Assembly: GCF_030269125.1 (NCBI RefSeq)
Contig: NZ_BSSM01000002.1
Span: 620,001-684,000 of the forward strand
DNA: 64,000 bases
DNA from: Streptomyces hygroscopicus subsp. hygroscopicus
Lineage (GTDB): Bacteria > Actinomycetota > Actinomycetes > Streptomycetales > Streptomycetaceae
Reading direction: 5' to 3'
The translations under genes and the position numbers were made by a program. The notes below the pieces were generated by a model. That model was not told where the DNA came from, did no database searches, and saw nothing but the letters and a program-made list of their open reading frames with translations. This document shows, in pieces, positions 50,547 to 58,992 of the stretch (position 1 is the first letter of the stretch; every line of letters begins with the position of its first letter).

Positions 50547-51485
50547 CTAGCGCGGTCCGCCGAGGTGACAGCGGATCGTCGTGCCCTCCGCGCTCGTGTG
50601 CGTCCGCACCAGGTCCGCCACCAGGTTGACCAACAGCAGCCCGCGGCCGCCGCGTTGGTCGCGGGCCGCGGGCCGGCGCCCGGCCAGCGGATCGGTCAGC
50701 CGGCCCCCGTCGCGCACCTCGCACAGCACCTGGCCGTCCTGCGCCCACACGGTGAGCGTGCCCCGACCACCGCCGTGCACCACGCTGTTGGTGGTCAGCT
50801 CGGCGGCGACGAGGGTCAGGTTCTCCAGCGCCTCACCGGCGAGCCCCAGCCCGCCGCCGTGCCGGGTGGCCAAGTGCCGCACCGCGGACAGCCGGTCCGC
50901 GTCGAACGCGACGCGGAGCACCCCGGGACCGTCCGCCGGCGCGGGCGGCAGCGGCACGTTGCAGCGGACGACGACGCCCTCCGGGTCGTAGGCGGCGCTG
51001 AGCCGCTCCTCGGCGCCCTCGATGACGACGGGATGGGTGGCCCACGCGTCGGCCAGCGCCCGCGGGTCCAGCGCGGCGGTGTCGTACGGGCACAGGATGG
51101 TGATCCCCCGCCCCCGGAACGCGGCGTTGATCAGTGCCTCGTGCTGCACGCAGGCGGGGTACTCGGCCGGGCCGCGCCCCGCCCAGACCGGCTCGCCGAT
51201 GATCCGGGTGCGCCGTCCGGGCGGCTGGGCGTCGGCGAAGGCGCGCAGCACACCGGGGATGATCCGGCCGGGGTTGCGCCCGGCCTCCCGCATGTCGAGG
51301 AACCGCACCCCGTCGCCGTCGGCGCCCAAGGCGTCCCGGATCAGCTCCAGCTTCTCCCCGGGCACGACGACGGCGACCGGCTCACCGGCGGCCAGCGCGG
51401 CGCGGACGAAGGGCACGGTGCCGGCGAGGTAGGCGCGGGTGTCGCCGTAGAAGAGCGCGGGGTGCGCGAAGGGCTCGCCGCTCAT
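50547..51485 (-). CDS. MEDS-domain sensor with HATPase (RsbW-like) domain
   Basis: A 312-aa regulator. The N-terminal ~170 residues are a MEDS sensory domain (HPALFYGDTRAYLAGTVPFV), as in DcmR-type sensors. The C-terminal part is a GHKL ATPase of the anti-sigma type: N box ELTTNSVVHGGG, VRDGGRL and GRGLLLVNLVADL. Proteins of this layout act as switch kinases on STAS partners or as partial histidine-kinase domains. It is divergent from a STAS-ANTAR gene, a plausible partner. ATG 51485 opens directly on the MEDS domain with GAGGTG upstream. Confidence 0.85.
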   Translation of the reverse strand: MSGEPFAHPALFYGDTRAYLAGTVPFVRAALAAGEPVAVVVPGEKLELIRDALGADGDGVRFLDMREAGRNPGRIIPGVLRAFADAQPPGRRTRIIGEPVWAGRGPAEYPACVQHEALINAAFRGRGITILCPYDTAALDPRALADAWATHPVVIEGAEERLSAAYDPEGVVVRCNVPLPPAPADGPGVLRVAFDADRLSAVRHLATRHGGGLGLAGEALENLTLVAAELTTNSVVHGGGRGTLTVWAQDGQVLCEVRDGGRLTDPLAGRRPAARDQRGGRGLLLVNLVADLVRTHTSAEGTTIRCHLGGPR

Positions 51486-51662
51486 GAGACACCTCGCTTC
51501 CCGGCAGCCTGGGCCACGCCCGCGCCTGCCCCCGCCGGCGAAAACAATGCGGCCGGGATTCCGCGGCGGGTTATGCCGCCCTCGGGGACACGCGGGGTGT
51601 AGGCGTCGGCACGCAGGGCAGGCGACCCGCGTGGTGCCCATGGACCGAGCAGGAGGGGAGAC

Positions 51663-52355
51663 ATGACCTCAGCGGGACTCGCAGCCCACACCGTACGACT
51701 GGACGCCCTGGCGATCGACGCCCGTACGGAGGGCCGGCGCGCCCTCCTCGCCGCCCGCGGCGAGCTGGTGCACGGCGGCACGGACACCCTCGGCGACGCA
51801 CTGGCCGCCCTGCCGCCGGACATCACCGCGGTGGAGCTGGACATGGCCGGGGTGTCCTTCCTGGACACGACCGGGCTCGCCTGTCTGGACCTGCTGACCG
51901 AGTACGGCCGCCGCCGCGGCGCACGGGTCACCGCATCCGGCTGGCGGGGCCAGCCGCGCCGGGTCCTGGAACTGATGGGCCTGGACCTCACCGATCCGCT
52001 GCGCACCGGCGAGGCCGCCGCGGGGGGCCCGGCCGAACCCCCGGTCCGCGCCACCTCCGCGGTCGCCCGGGAGCGCGCCGAACAACTGGACGTCCTGCGC
52101 CTGGAGATAGCCCAGCTGCGGCAGGCGCTGGACTCCCGCCCCGTGATCGACCAGGCCCGCGGCGTCCTGATGGCCGCCCACGGCTGCACCCCGGACCAGG
52201 CGTGGGAGATCCTGCGCGACGCCTCCCAGCACTCCAACACCAAGCTCCACCGCATCGCCGCCGCCATCATCGCGAGCGCGGCCCCGGACGGCCCGCCCCC
52301 GCCGGAACCCCTGCGCAGCGCCTTGCGCACCGCCGCCGCCCGGCACCTTCCCTGA
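51663..52355 (+). CDS. STAS-ANTAR domain regulator
   Basis: A 230-aa protein. Residues ~20-115 form a STAS (anti-anti-sigma) domain with the phosphoacceptor position in MAGVSFLDTTGLACLDLL; Thr stands where SpoIIAA has Ser. After a Pro/Ala linker, residues ~140-205 form an ANTAR RNA-binding domain (LDSRPVIDQARGVLMAAHGC and AWEILRDASQHSNTKLHRIA), known to bind paired hexaloop hairpins and prevent termination. It probably couples a partner-switch signal to antitermination. GGAGGGGAG ends 2 nt before the ATG. The divergent MEDS-HATPase gene could be its kinase. Confidence 0.88.
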   Translation: MTSAGLAAHTVRLDALAIDARTEGRRALLAARGELVHGGTDTLGDALAALPPDITAVELDMAGVSFLDTTGLACLDLLTEYGRRRGARVTASGWRGQPRRVLELMGLDLTDPLRTGEAAAGGPAEPPVRATSAVARERAEQLDVLRLEIAQLRQALDSRPVIDQARGVLMAAHGCTPDQAWEILRDASQHSNTKLHRIAAAIIASAAPDGPPPPEPLRSALRTAAARHLP

Positions 52356-52368
52356 GGCGCGGCGCGCT

Positions 52369-52470
52369 TCAGTAGGGCAGCACGCGCCCCGACGGCGTCC
52401 TGCGATCGATCTCCTGCTCCCGCGGCGCGACCGGCCGCCGGCTGACCCGCACCCGAATCCGACGGTCCAT
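52369..52470 (-). CDS. Small 33-aa basic peptide
   Basis: An open frame of 33 codons begins ATG at 52470, reading MDRRIRVRVSRRPV and ending PSGRVLPY. It has a very strong Shine-Dalgarno (AGGAGGAGG, 4 nt before the ATG). It sits 13 bp from the convergent STAS-ANTAR gene. It is rich in Arg, with no membrane helix. I do not recognise it; the RBS and codon pattern make it more than a chance frame. Confidence 0.5.
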   Translation of the reverse strand: MDRRIRVRVSRRPVAPREQEIDRRTPSGRVLPY

Positions 52471-52672
52471 GACGCCTCCTCCTGCCGACATCGGTAGGAG
52501 GTCCGTGCCCACGGGAGGGAGGCTTCAAGCCCCGGGGCCGCTGCGGATCCACGCCATGGCCTTCGCGGGCCAACGGCCGGACCCGGTACCGGCCTTCGGG
52601 AGGCGGGGCCGGAGCACGTCGACAGCGCCGTTTCGGCCATGCGGGAAGGGCGCTGCGCCGACCGGGTGCACG

Positions 52673-52701
52673 GAGGCCGCCATGCTCGGCATGGCGGCCT
52701 C
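52673..52701 (-). terminator. Hairpin terminator after the CAU tRNA gene
   Basis: GAGGCCGCCATGC (52673-52685) pairs perfectly with GCATGGCGGCCTC (52689-52701) across a 3-nt loop, a 13-bp stem. It lies about 50 bp downstream of the tRNA at 52752-52825 on the minus strand. Confidence 0.75.
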
Positions 52702-52751
52702 GTTGCGACGGGGTCCACAGGTAGAAACGCTTCTGCACCTGTAGCGCCTGG

Positions 52752-52825
52752 TGGGGCGGGTGGGACTCGAACCCACGGCCGACGGATTATGAGTCCGCTG
52801 CTCTAACCGGCTGAGCTACCGCCCC
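52752..52825 (-). tRNA. tRNA with CAU anticodon (Ile2 or elongator Met)
   Basis: A 74-nt cloverleaf folds on the minus strand: acceptor GGGGCGG/CCGCCCC, D-arm GCTC/GAGC, anticodon stem GCGGA/TCCGT with loop CTCATAA, and T-arm GTGGG-TTCGAGT-CCCAC. Discriminator A; CCA is not encoded. CAU can mean Met or, when C34 is lysidine-modified, Ile2. The variable loop and D-arm look closer to Ile2 of E. coli, but this cannot be settled by eye. Confidence 0.9.
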
Positions 52826-52967
52826 ATAGCGGCGTGTCGCGTACACGTGTGCGCGCCGTCTGCCGCAGCATAGCCGCTCATACGATCTCCTGCTTCGGAT
52901 GGTCGGCTTCCGCGCTGCTCATGACCTTGAGGACATCGGCGCGGGCGCGGCGGTTCCCGCGGACATG

Positions 52968-52990
52968 AAAAAGGACCCCTGAGGGGTCCT
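52968..52990 (-). terminator. Rho-independent terminator after tandem tRNA-Asn genes
   Basis: AGGACCCC/GGGGTCCT (52972-52990, loop TGA) reads on the minus strand as an 8-bp hairpin followed by TTTTT (52972-52968). It starts 12 bp after the 3' end of the second tRNA-Asn. A U-tract is unusual for Streptomyces and makes this a classical terminator. Confidence 0.88.
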
Positions 52991-53001
52991 CGTTCAGCGT
53001 G

Positions 53002-53074
53002 CTCCCCCGACTGGACTCGAACCAGTAACCTGCCGGTTAACAGCCGGCTGCTCTGCCAATTGAGCTACGGAGGA
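53002..53074 (-). tRNA. tRNA-Asn (GTT), copy 2
   Basis: A 73-nt cloverleaf: acceptor TCCTCCG/CGGGGGA, anticodon stem GCCGG/CCGGC with loop CTGTTAA (anticodon GTT, Asn), T-arm ACTGG-TTCGAGT-CCAGT, discriminator G. No encoded CCA. Identical to the copy 79 bp upstream in transcription order. Confidence 0.95.
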
Positions 53075-53080
53075 CCGAAG

Positions 53081-53153
53081 CTCCCCCGACTGGACTCGAA
53101 CCAGTAACCTGCCGGTTAACAGCCGGCTGCTCTGCCAATTGAGCTACGGAGGA
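53081..53153 (-). tRNA. tRNA-Asn (GTT), copy 1
   Basis: The same 73-nt sequence as 53002-53074, separated from it by only 6 bp, so both come from one transcript. The pair is a recent tandem duplication with a 79-bp period. Confidence 0.95.
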
Positions 53154-53312
53154 TCGCCTCGATTGCATCGAACGCACCTCCCTGGGTATTCGCCGGGGGG
53201 CGGTCGCTCGCTGCGACACATACATTAGCGCAAGCAGGGGGGTGCTCCGCCAATCGGTTCCCTCCGGGACCTGCGCCGCACCACGGAACTACGCACGGGA
53301 AGGGTGGCAGCC

Positions 53313-53618
53313 ATGCGCTACCGGCTCACGTTCATCGCCGGACTGGCCCTCGGTTACGTACTCGGCACACGGGCCGGACGCGAGCGCTACGAGCAGCTGA
53401 AGAAGTCCGCTCGCCGGTTCGCCCAGAACCCGGCCGTCCGCAACACCGCCGAGACCGCCGCACAGCAGGGCCGCGCGTACGCCGGCAAGGCCGTCCACAC
53501 GGTCACGGACAAGGTGGGCGACCACGTGCCCTCGTCCGTGGCCCAGCGGGTGCGCTCGCTGCGGGACCGGGCGTCGGGTGGCTCGGCGGGCGACGACTGG
53601 GGCACCAGCAACACGTAG
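53313..53618 (+). CDS. YtxH-like small membrane protein
   Basis: A 101-aa protein with one N-terminal membrane helix (LTFIAGLALGYVLGTRAGRE) continuing into a charged amphipathic region (RYEQLKKSARRFAQNPAVRN) with a long helix and a Gly/Ser tail. This layout matches YtxH-domain proteins, small stress-related membrane proteins of unknown mechanism. ATG 53313 is preferred to GTG 53304 because it directly precedes the helix. It is 29 bp upstream of a sugar kinase gene. Confidence 0.78.
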   Translation: MRYRLTFIAGLALGYVLGTRAGRERYEQLKKSARRFAQNPAVRNTAETAAQQGRAYAGKAVHTVTDKVGDHVPSSVAQRVRSLRDRASGGSAGDDWGTSNT

Positions 53619-53647
53619 CGCCCCGTACATACGGCAAGATTCTCCGC

Positions 53648-55099
53648 ATGGGGATAGTCGCCGGTTTGGACAGCTCACCTGATTTCACCCGCATCGTGGT
53701 CTGCGACACGGACACCGGTGCCGTACTCAGGCAGGGGTACGCGCCCCATCCGGTCGATCCCCTGGAAGGCAACGCGCGGGCCGGCGACGTCGACCCGCAG
53801 GCGTGGCTCCTCTCCCTCGGGGAGGCCGCCGGCGGGGGCCTGCTGGAGGGCGTGCAGGCCATCGGTGTCTCCGCCCAGCAGCACGCGCTGATCCCCCTGG
53901 ACGCCCAGGGCAACACCGTGCGCCCGGCCCTCACCGGCGGCGACCGGCGCGCGCAGGTCGCCGCGGCCGATCTCGTGGACGCGCTCGGCTCCCGGGAGGC
54001 CTGGGCGCAGGCCGTCGGCTGCGTGCCGGGGGCCGCTCAGCCGGTGACCAAGCTGCGCTGGCTCGCCAAGAACGAACCCGAGAACGCCCAGCGCACCGCC
54101 GCCCTGCTCCAGGCCCACGACTGGCTGGTGTGGCAGCTGCTCGGGCGCCCGGCGCGCCGCACCACCGACCGCGGCGGGGCCTCCGGCACCGGGTACTGGT
54201 CCGCGGCCACCGGCGTCTACCGCTCCGACCTGGTCGAGCTGGCGCTCGGCCACCAGGCGATGCTGCCGGAGGTGATCGGCCCCTCCGAGGCGGCCGGCAC
54301 GACCCCGGAGGGGCTGCTGATCTCGGCCGGGACCGGGGAGACCATGGCGGCCGCGTTCGGGCTCGGCATCGGGCTCGGGGACGCGGTGGTCTCCCTCGGC
54401 GCCTCCGGCTCGGTGATGGCCGTCCACCCCCAGGCACTGGCCGACCAGTCCGGGATGATCACCTCGCTCGCCGACGCCACCGGCATGCACCTGCCGGTCG
54501 TCACCACCCTCAACGCCGTCCGCACCCTGCGCGGCACCGCCGAACTCCTCGGCCTGCCCGACCTGGACAGCCTCTCCGAGCTGGCGGCGAAGTCGACGCC
54601 GGGCGCCCACGGCCTCGTCCTCCTCCCCTATCTGGAGGGCGAGCGCACGCCGAACCTGCCGCACACCGCGGGCACCCTCACCGGGCTGCGGCGCGAGTCG
54701 ATGAAGCCGGAGCACCTGGCGCGGGCCGCGTTCGAGGGCATGCTGTGCGGGCTCGCCGACGCGCTGGACGTGCTGCGCGCGCGGGGCGTGGAGGTGCGGC
54801 GGGTCTTCCTGCTCGGCGCCGCCGCCGAGCTGACCGCGGTGCAGGCCGCGGCACCGTCGCTGTTCGGCGCGCAGGTCGTCGTGCCGCAGCCCGCGGACTA
54901 CACCGCGATCGGCGCGGCCCGGCAGGCGGCCTGGGCGCTCGGTGTCTCGCAGGGCACGCTGGACCCGCGCGATCCGCCCGCCTGGCAGGGCGCGGCGGCG
55001 CGGGTCCTGGAGCCGGGCGAGGAGCTGGCCGTCGGGCAGGCGGTACGGCAGCAGTTCTCGGCGGTGCGGGAGCAGACCCACCCGGGGGCGTTCCACTGA
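53648..55099 (+). CDS. FGGY-family carbohydrate kinase, xylulokinase-like
   Basis: A 483-aa sugar kinase of the FGGY/ASKHA fold. Hallmarks are GLDSSPDFTRIVVCDTDTG (phosphate 1), VSAQQHALIPLDAQG (the QQHG-like substrate loop of xylulokinases) and SLGASGSVMA (phosphate 2), with FLLGAAAELTAVQ at the adenosine site. It would phosphorylate D-xylulose or a related pentulose. No xylose isomerase is adjacent. The start ATG follows a short gap after the YtxH gene; both may share a transcript. Confidence 0.88.
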   Translation: MGIVAGLDSSPDFTRIVVCDTDTGAVLRQGYAPHPVDPLEGNARAGDVDPQAWLLSLGEAAGGGLLEGVQAIGVSAQQHALIPLDAQGNTVRPALTGGDRRAQVAAADLVDALGSREAWAQAVGCVPGAAQPVTKLRWLAKNEPENAQRTAALLQAHDWLVWQLLGRPARRTTDRGGASGTGYWSAATGVYRSDLVELALGHQAMLPEVIGPSEAAGTTPEGLLISAGTGETMAAAFGLGIGLGDAVVSLGASGSVMAVHPQALADQSGMITSLADATGMHLPVVTTLNAVRTLRGTAELLGLPDLDSLSELAAKSTPGAHGLVLLPYLEGERTPNLPHTAGTLTGLRRESMKPEHLARAAFEGMLCGLADALDVLRARGVEVRRVFLLGAAAELTAVQAAAPSLFGAQVVVPQPADYTAIGAARQAAWALGVSQGTLDPRDPPAWQGAAARVLEPGEELAVGQAVRQQFSAVREQTHPGAFH

Positions 55100-55277
55100 G
55101 TCACGGGCGACTTCGCCGCACAGAACGCCTCAAACCAACCCGCGCTGCCCGGCACTCATAGGCCGTACAAAAATCCGCTGTTGGGTTAATCGGTTGAGGT
55201 AACGCGGGTGGAGTGTCCGACGATAGGGGCCAAGGGCACACCGACCAGCCCCTGTCGCCGACTCCGAGAGACGTAGC

Positions 55278-57011
55278 GTGCTCATACGACTTCTGCGGAC
55301 CTATCTCAGGCCCTACAAGAAACCCATAACCGTGCAGGTCCTGCTGCAGTTCCTGCAGACCTGCGCCACCCTGTACCTGCCCACCCTGAACGCCCACATC
55401 ATCGACAACGGTGTCGTGAAGGGGGACACGGGCTACATCCTGTCCTTCGGCGCCCTGATGATCGGCATCTCGCTGGTGCAGGTCGTGTGCAACATCGGCG
55501 CCGTCTACCTGGGCGCCCGCACCGCCTCGGCGCTCGGCCGGGACGTGCGCGGCGCCGTGTTCGACCGGGTGCAGTCCTTCTCCGCCCGTGAGGTGGGCCA
55601 CTTCGGTGCGCCCTCGCTCATCACGCGTACGACGAACGACGTCCAGCAGGTCCAGATGCTGGTCCTGATGACGTTCACGCTGATGGTGTCGGCGCCCATC
55701 ATGTGCGTCGGCGGTATCGTGCTCGCGCTCGGCCTGGACGTGCCGCTGTCCGGGGTGCTGGTCGCGGTCGTTCCGGTGCTGGCCGTCTGCGTGACGCTGA
55801 TCGTGCGCCGGCTGCGCCCGCTCTTCCGCACCATGCAGACCCGCCTGGACAAGGTGAACCGGGTGCTGCGCGAGCAGATCACCGGCAACCGGGTGATCCG
55901 CGCCTTCGTCCGCGACGAGTACGAGCAGACCCGCTTCGCCCGGGTCAACGGCGAGCTGACCGAGATGCAGCTGGCCACCGGCCGGCTGCTGTCGCTGATG
56001 TTCCCGATGGTGATGACCGTGGTGAACGTGTCCTCCATCGCGGTGGTGTGGTTCGGCGCGCACCGCATCGACAGCGGCGGGATGCAGATCGGCGACCTGA
56101 CGGCGTTCCTCGCCTATCTGATGCAGATCGTGATGGCCGTGATGATGGCCACCTTCATGTTCATGATGGTGCCGCGCGCGGAGGTGTGCGCCGAGCGTGT
56201 CCAGGAGGTCCTGGACACGGGCTCCAGCGTGCTGCCGCCGCTCGCGCCGGTCACCGAGCTGCGCCGGCACGGGCATCTGGAGATCCGCGAGGCCGGCTTC
56301 CGCTATCCGGGTGCCGAGGAACCGGTGCTGCGCGCCGTCCGGCTGGAGGCCCGGCCGGGCGAGACCACGGCCGTGATCGGGTCCACCGGCAGCGGCAAGT
56401 CGACCCTGCTCGGGCTGGTCCCGCGGCTGTTCGACGCCACCGAGGGCGAGGTCCTGGTGAACGGCGTCGACGTCCGCGAGGTCGACCCGGCGCTGCTGGC
56501 ACGGACGGTCGGACTCGTGCCGCAGAAGCCGTACCTCTTCGCGGGCACCGTCGCCTCCAACCTGCGCTACGGCAACCCGGACGCCACCGACGAGGAGTTG
56601 TGGCACGCGCTGGAGGTGGCGCAGGCCAAGGAGTTCGTGACCAGGCTGGAGGGCGGGCTGAACGCGCCGATCGCCCAGGGCGGCACCAATGTGTCGGGCG
56701 GCCAGCGCCAGCGGCTCGCCATCGCGCGCACGCTCGTGCAGCGCCCGGAGATCTACCTCTTCGACGACTCCTTCTCCGCGCTCGACTACGCCACCGACGC
56801 GGCCCTGCGCGCCGCGCTGGCCGAGGAGACCGCCGAGGCGACGGTCGTCATCGTCGCCCAGCGGGTGGCGACCATCCGGGACGCCGACCGGATCATCGTC
56901 CTCGACGAGGGCCGGGTGGTCGGCTCCGGCCGGCACCAGGAGCTGATGGCGGGCAACGACACCTACCGGGAGATCGTGCTCTCCCAGCTGACGGAAGCGG
57001 AGGCCGCCTGA
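55278..57011 (+). CDS. ABC exporter half-transporter, degenerate ATPase site partner
   Basis: A 577-aa membrane-ATPase fusion: six membrane helices (1-~310) and a nucleotide-binding domain. Walker A GSTGSGKST and signature VSGGQRQR are present, but Walker B reads IYLFDDSFSALD, with Asp in place of the catalytic Glu. That is the mark of the inactive-site subunit in heterodimeric exporters such as TM287/288. It overlaps the next gene by 1 bp (TGATG), so the two form one transporter. GTG 55278 starts MLIRLLRTYL. The substrate (drug, lipid or peptide) is unknown. Confidence 0.92.
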   Translation: MLIRLLRTYLRPYKKPITVQVLLQFLQTCATLYLPTLNAHIIDNGVVKGDTGYILSFGALMIGISLVQVVCNIGAVYLGARTASALGRDVRGAVFDRVQSFSAREVGHFGAPSLITRTTNDVQQVQMLVLMTFTLMVSAPIMCVGGIVLALGLDVPLSGVLVAVVPVLAVCVTLIVRRLRPLFRTMQTRLDKVNRVLREQITGNRVIRAFVRDEYEQTRFARVNGELTEMQLATGRLLSLMFPMVMTVVNVSSIAVVWFGAHRIDSGGMQIGDLTAFLAYLMQIVMAVMMATFMFMMVPRAEVCAERVQEVLDTGSSVLPPLAPVTELRRHGHLEIREAGFRYPGAEEPVLRAVRLEARPGETTAVIGSTGSGKSTLLGLVPRLFDATEGEVLVNGVDVREVDPALLARTVGLVPQKPYLFAGTVASNLRYGNPDATDEELWHALEVAQAKEFVTRLEGGLNAPIAQGGTNVSGGQRQRLAIARTLVQRPEIYLFDDSFSALDYATDAALRAALAEETAEATVVIVAQRVATIRDADRIIVLDEGRVVGSGRHQELMAGNDTYREIVLSQLTEAEAA

Positions 57012-58939
57012 TGTCCGGGCCCATGGGACGCATGATGGCCGGGGGCGGCCCGGACCAGCGGTCGATGGACTTCAAGGGGTCGGGCAAGCGGCTGCTCGCC
57101 CAGTTCAGGCCCGAACGGTTCACCGTCTACGGCCTGCTGGCGTGCGTGGTCGTCAGCGTGGCCCTCAACGTGATCGGCCCGAAGATCCTCGGGCGCGCCA
57201 CCGACCTGGTCTTCTCCGGCATCATCGGCCGGCGGATGCCCGCCGGGGCCACCAAGGAGCAGGTGCTGGCGCAGATGCGGGCGCACGGCAAGGGCGCCGT
57301 CGCGGACATGCTCCAGAGCACCGACTTCACCCCGGGCAAGGGAATCGACTTCGGCGCGGTCGGCGACGTACTGCTGCTCGCGCTCGTCGTCTTCACGGTG
57401 GCCGGGCTGCTGATGGCCGTGGCGACGCGGCTGGTCAACCGGTCGGTGAACCGCACGATGTACCGGCTGCGCGAGTCCGTGCAGACGAAGCTGTCCCGAC
57501 TGCCGCTGTCGTACTTCGACAAGCGCCAGCGCGGCGAGGTGCTTTCGCGGGCGACCAACGACATCGACAACATCGGGCAGACGCTCCAGCAGTCGATGGG
57601 CCAGCTGATCAACTCGGTGCTGACCATCATCGGCGTGCTGGCGATGATGTTCTGGGTCTCCTGGATCCTCGCGCTGGTCGCGCTGGTGACCGTGCCGCTG
57701 TCCTTCCTGGTCGCCACGCGGGTCGGCAAGCGCTCGCAGCCGCACTTCGTGCAGCAGTGGCGTACCACGGGCAAGCTCAACGCCCATGTGGAGGAGATGT
57801 ACACCGGGCACACGCTGGTGAAGGTGTTCGGGCGGCAGGAGGAGTCGGCGAAGCAGTTCGCCGAGCAGAACGATGCGCTGTACGAGGCCGCGTTCAGGGC
57901 GCAGTTCAACAGCGGTGTGATGCAGCCGCTGATGATGTTCGTGTCGAACCTGAACTACGTGCTGGTGGCGGTCGTCGGCGGACTGCGGGTCGCGTCCGGC
58001 GCGCTGTCCATCGGTGACGTGCAGGCCTTCATCCAGTACTCGCGGCAGTTCTCCATGCCGCTGACGCAGGTGGCCTCGATGGCGAACCTGGTGCAGTCCG
58101 GCGTGGCCTCGGCCGAGCGGGTCTTCGAACTCCTGGACGCGGAGGAGCAGGAGGCGGACCCGGTACCGGGCGAGCGGCCGGCGGAGCTGCGCGGGCGGGT
58201 GGAGCTGGAGCACGTGTCCTTCCGGTACGACCCGGAGAAGCCGCTGATCGAGGACCTCTCGCTCACGGTGGAGCCCGGCCACACGGTCGCCATCGTCGGC
58301 CCCACGGGCGCGGGCAAGACCACGCTGGTCAACCTGCTGATGCGGTTCTACGACGTCTCCGGCGGGCGGATCACCCTGGACGGGGTGGACGTGCGCAGCA
58401 TGACCCGGGACGAACTGCGGTCCGGGATCGGCATGGTGCTCCAGGACACCTGGCTGTTCGGCGGCACCATCGCGGAGAACATCGCGTACGGCGCCGCGCG
58501 GGAGGTCACCCGGGGCGAGATCGAGGAGGCCGCGCGGGCCGCGCACGCCGACCGGTTCATCCGGACGCTGCCCGAGGGGTACGACACCGTGATCGACGAC
58601 GAGGGCACGGGGGTGAGCGCCGGTGAGAAGCAGCTCATCACCATCGCGCGGGCGTTCCTGTCCGACCCGGTGATCCTGGTTCTGGACGAGGCGACGAGTT
58701 CCGTGGACACGCGGACCGAGGTGCTGATCCAGAAGGGCATGGCCAAACTCGCCGCCGGGCGGACGTCGTTCGTGATCGCGCACCGGTTGTCGACGATCCG
58801 GGACGCGGACACGATCCTCGTCATGGAGAACGGTTCCATCGTCGAACAGGGCGCGCACGCCGAACTGCTGGCGGCGGACGGGGCGTACGCCCGCCTGTAC
58901 AAGGCGCAGTTCGCGCAGGCGGTGGCCGAGGTGGACTAG
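57011..58939 (+). CDS. ABC exporter half-transporter, catalytic partner
   Basis: A 642-aa partner with a longer N-terminus (~45 residues, Met/Gly-rich) and an extra ~60-residue loop between the first two membrane helices. The NBD has Walker A GPTGAGKTT, Walker B VILVLDEATSSVD with the catalytic Glu, and signature VSAGEKQ (LSGGQ variant). A noncanonical signature in one subunit and a noncanonical Walker B in the other together form the degenerate site, as in known heterodimers. Translationally coupled to the upstream half-transporter. Confidence 0.92.
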   Translation: MSGPMGRMMAGGGPDQRSMDFKGSGKRLLAQFRPERFTVYGLLACVVVSVALNVIGPKILGRATDLVFSGIIGRRMPAGATKEQVLAQMRAHGKGAVADMLQSTDFTPGKGIDFGAVGDVLLLALVVFTVAGLLMAVATRLVNRSVNRTMYRLRESVQTKLSRLPLSYFDKRQRGEVLSRATNDIDNIGQTLQQSMGQLINSVLTIIGVLAMMFWVSWILALVALVTVPLSFLVATRVGKRSQPHFVQQWRTTGKLNAHVEEMYTGHTLVKVFGRQEESAKQFAEQNDALYEAAFRAQFNSGVMQPLMMFVSNLNYVLVAVVGGLRVASGALSIGDVQAFIQYSRQFSMPLTQVASMANLVQSGVASAERVFELLDAEEQEADPVPGERPAELRGRVELEHVSFRYDPEKPLIEDLSLTVEPGHTVAIVGPTGAGKTTLVNLLMRFYDVSGGRITLDGVDVRSMTRDELRSGIGMVLQDTWLFGGTIAENIAYGAAREVTRGEIEEAARAAHADRFIRTLPEGYDTVIDDEGTGVSAGEKQLITIARAFLSDPVILVLDEATSSVDTRTEVLIQKGMAKLAAGRTSFVIAHRLSTIRDADTILVMENGSIVEQGAHAELLAADGAYARLYKAQFAQAVAEVD

Positions 58940-58944
58940 GCGGG

Positions 58945-58979
58945 GAGGGGGCCGCTCCCGGTTGTCCGGGCGGCCCCTC
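58945..58979. terminator. Bidirectional terminator between ABC exporter and hrdA
   Basis: An imperfect stem (58945-58961 with 58966-58979, loop TTGT) contains GGGGCCG/CGGCCCC and CCGG/CCGG with small bulges. It lies 5 bp after the exporter stop and 13 bp before the end of the convergent hrdA gene, and a pyrimidine-rich tail follows on the plus strand. Confidence 0.65.
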
Positions 58980-58992
58980 TTCCTCGTCCGCC

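Noticed and set aside
52469..52744. Plus-strand 91-aa open frame before the tRNA gene
   Set aside because: It overlaps the strong-RBS small ORF head to head, crosses the tRNA terminator hairpin, has no ribosome site, and its protein is low in recognisable pattern.
52752..53153. tRNA genes as an integrative-element attachment site
   Set aside because: No integrase, excisionase or duplicated tRNA 3' end was found nearby; the second tRNA-Asn is a full tandem copy.
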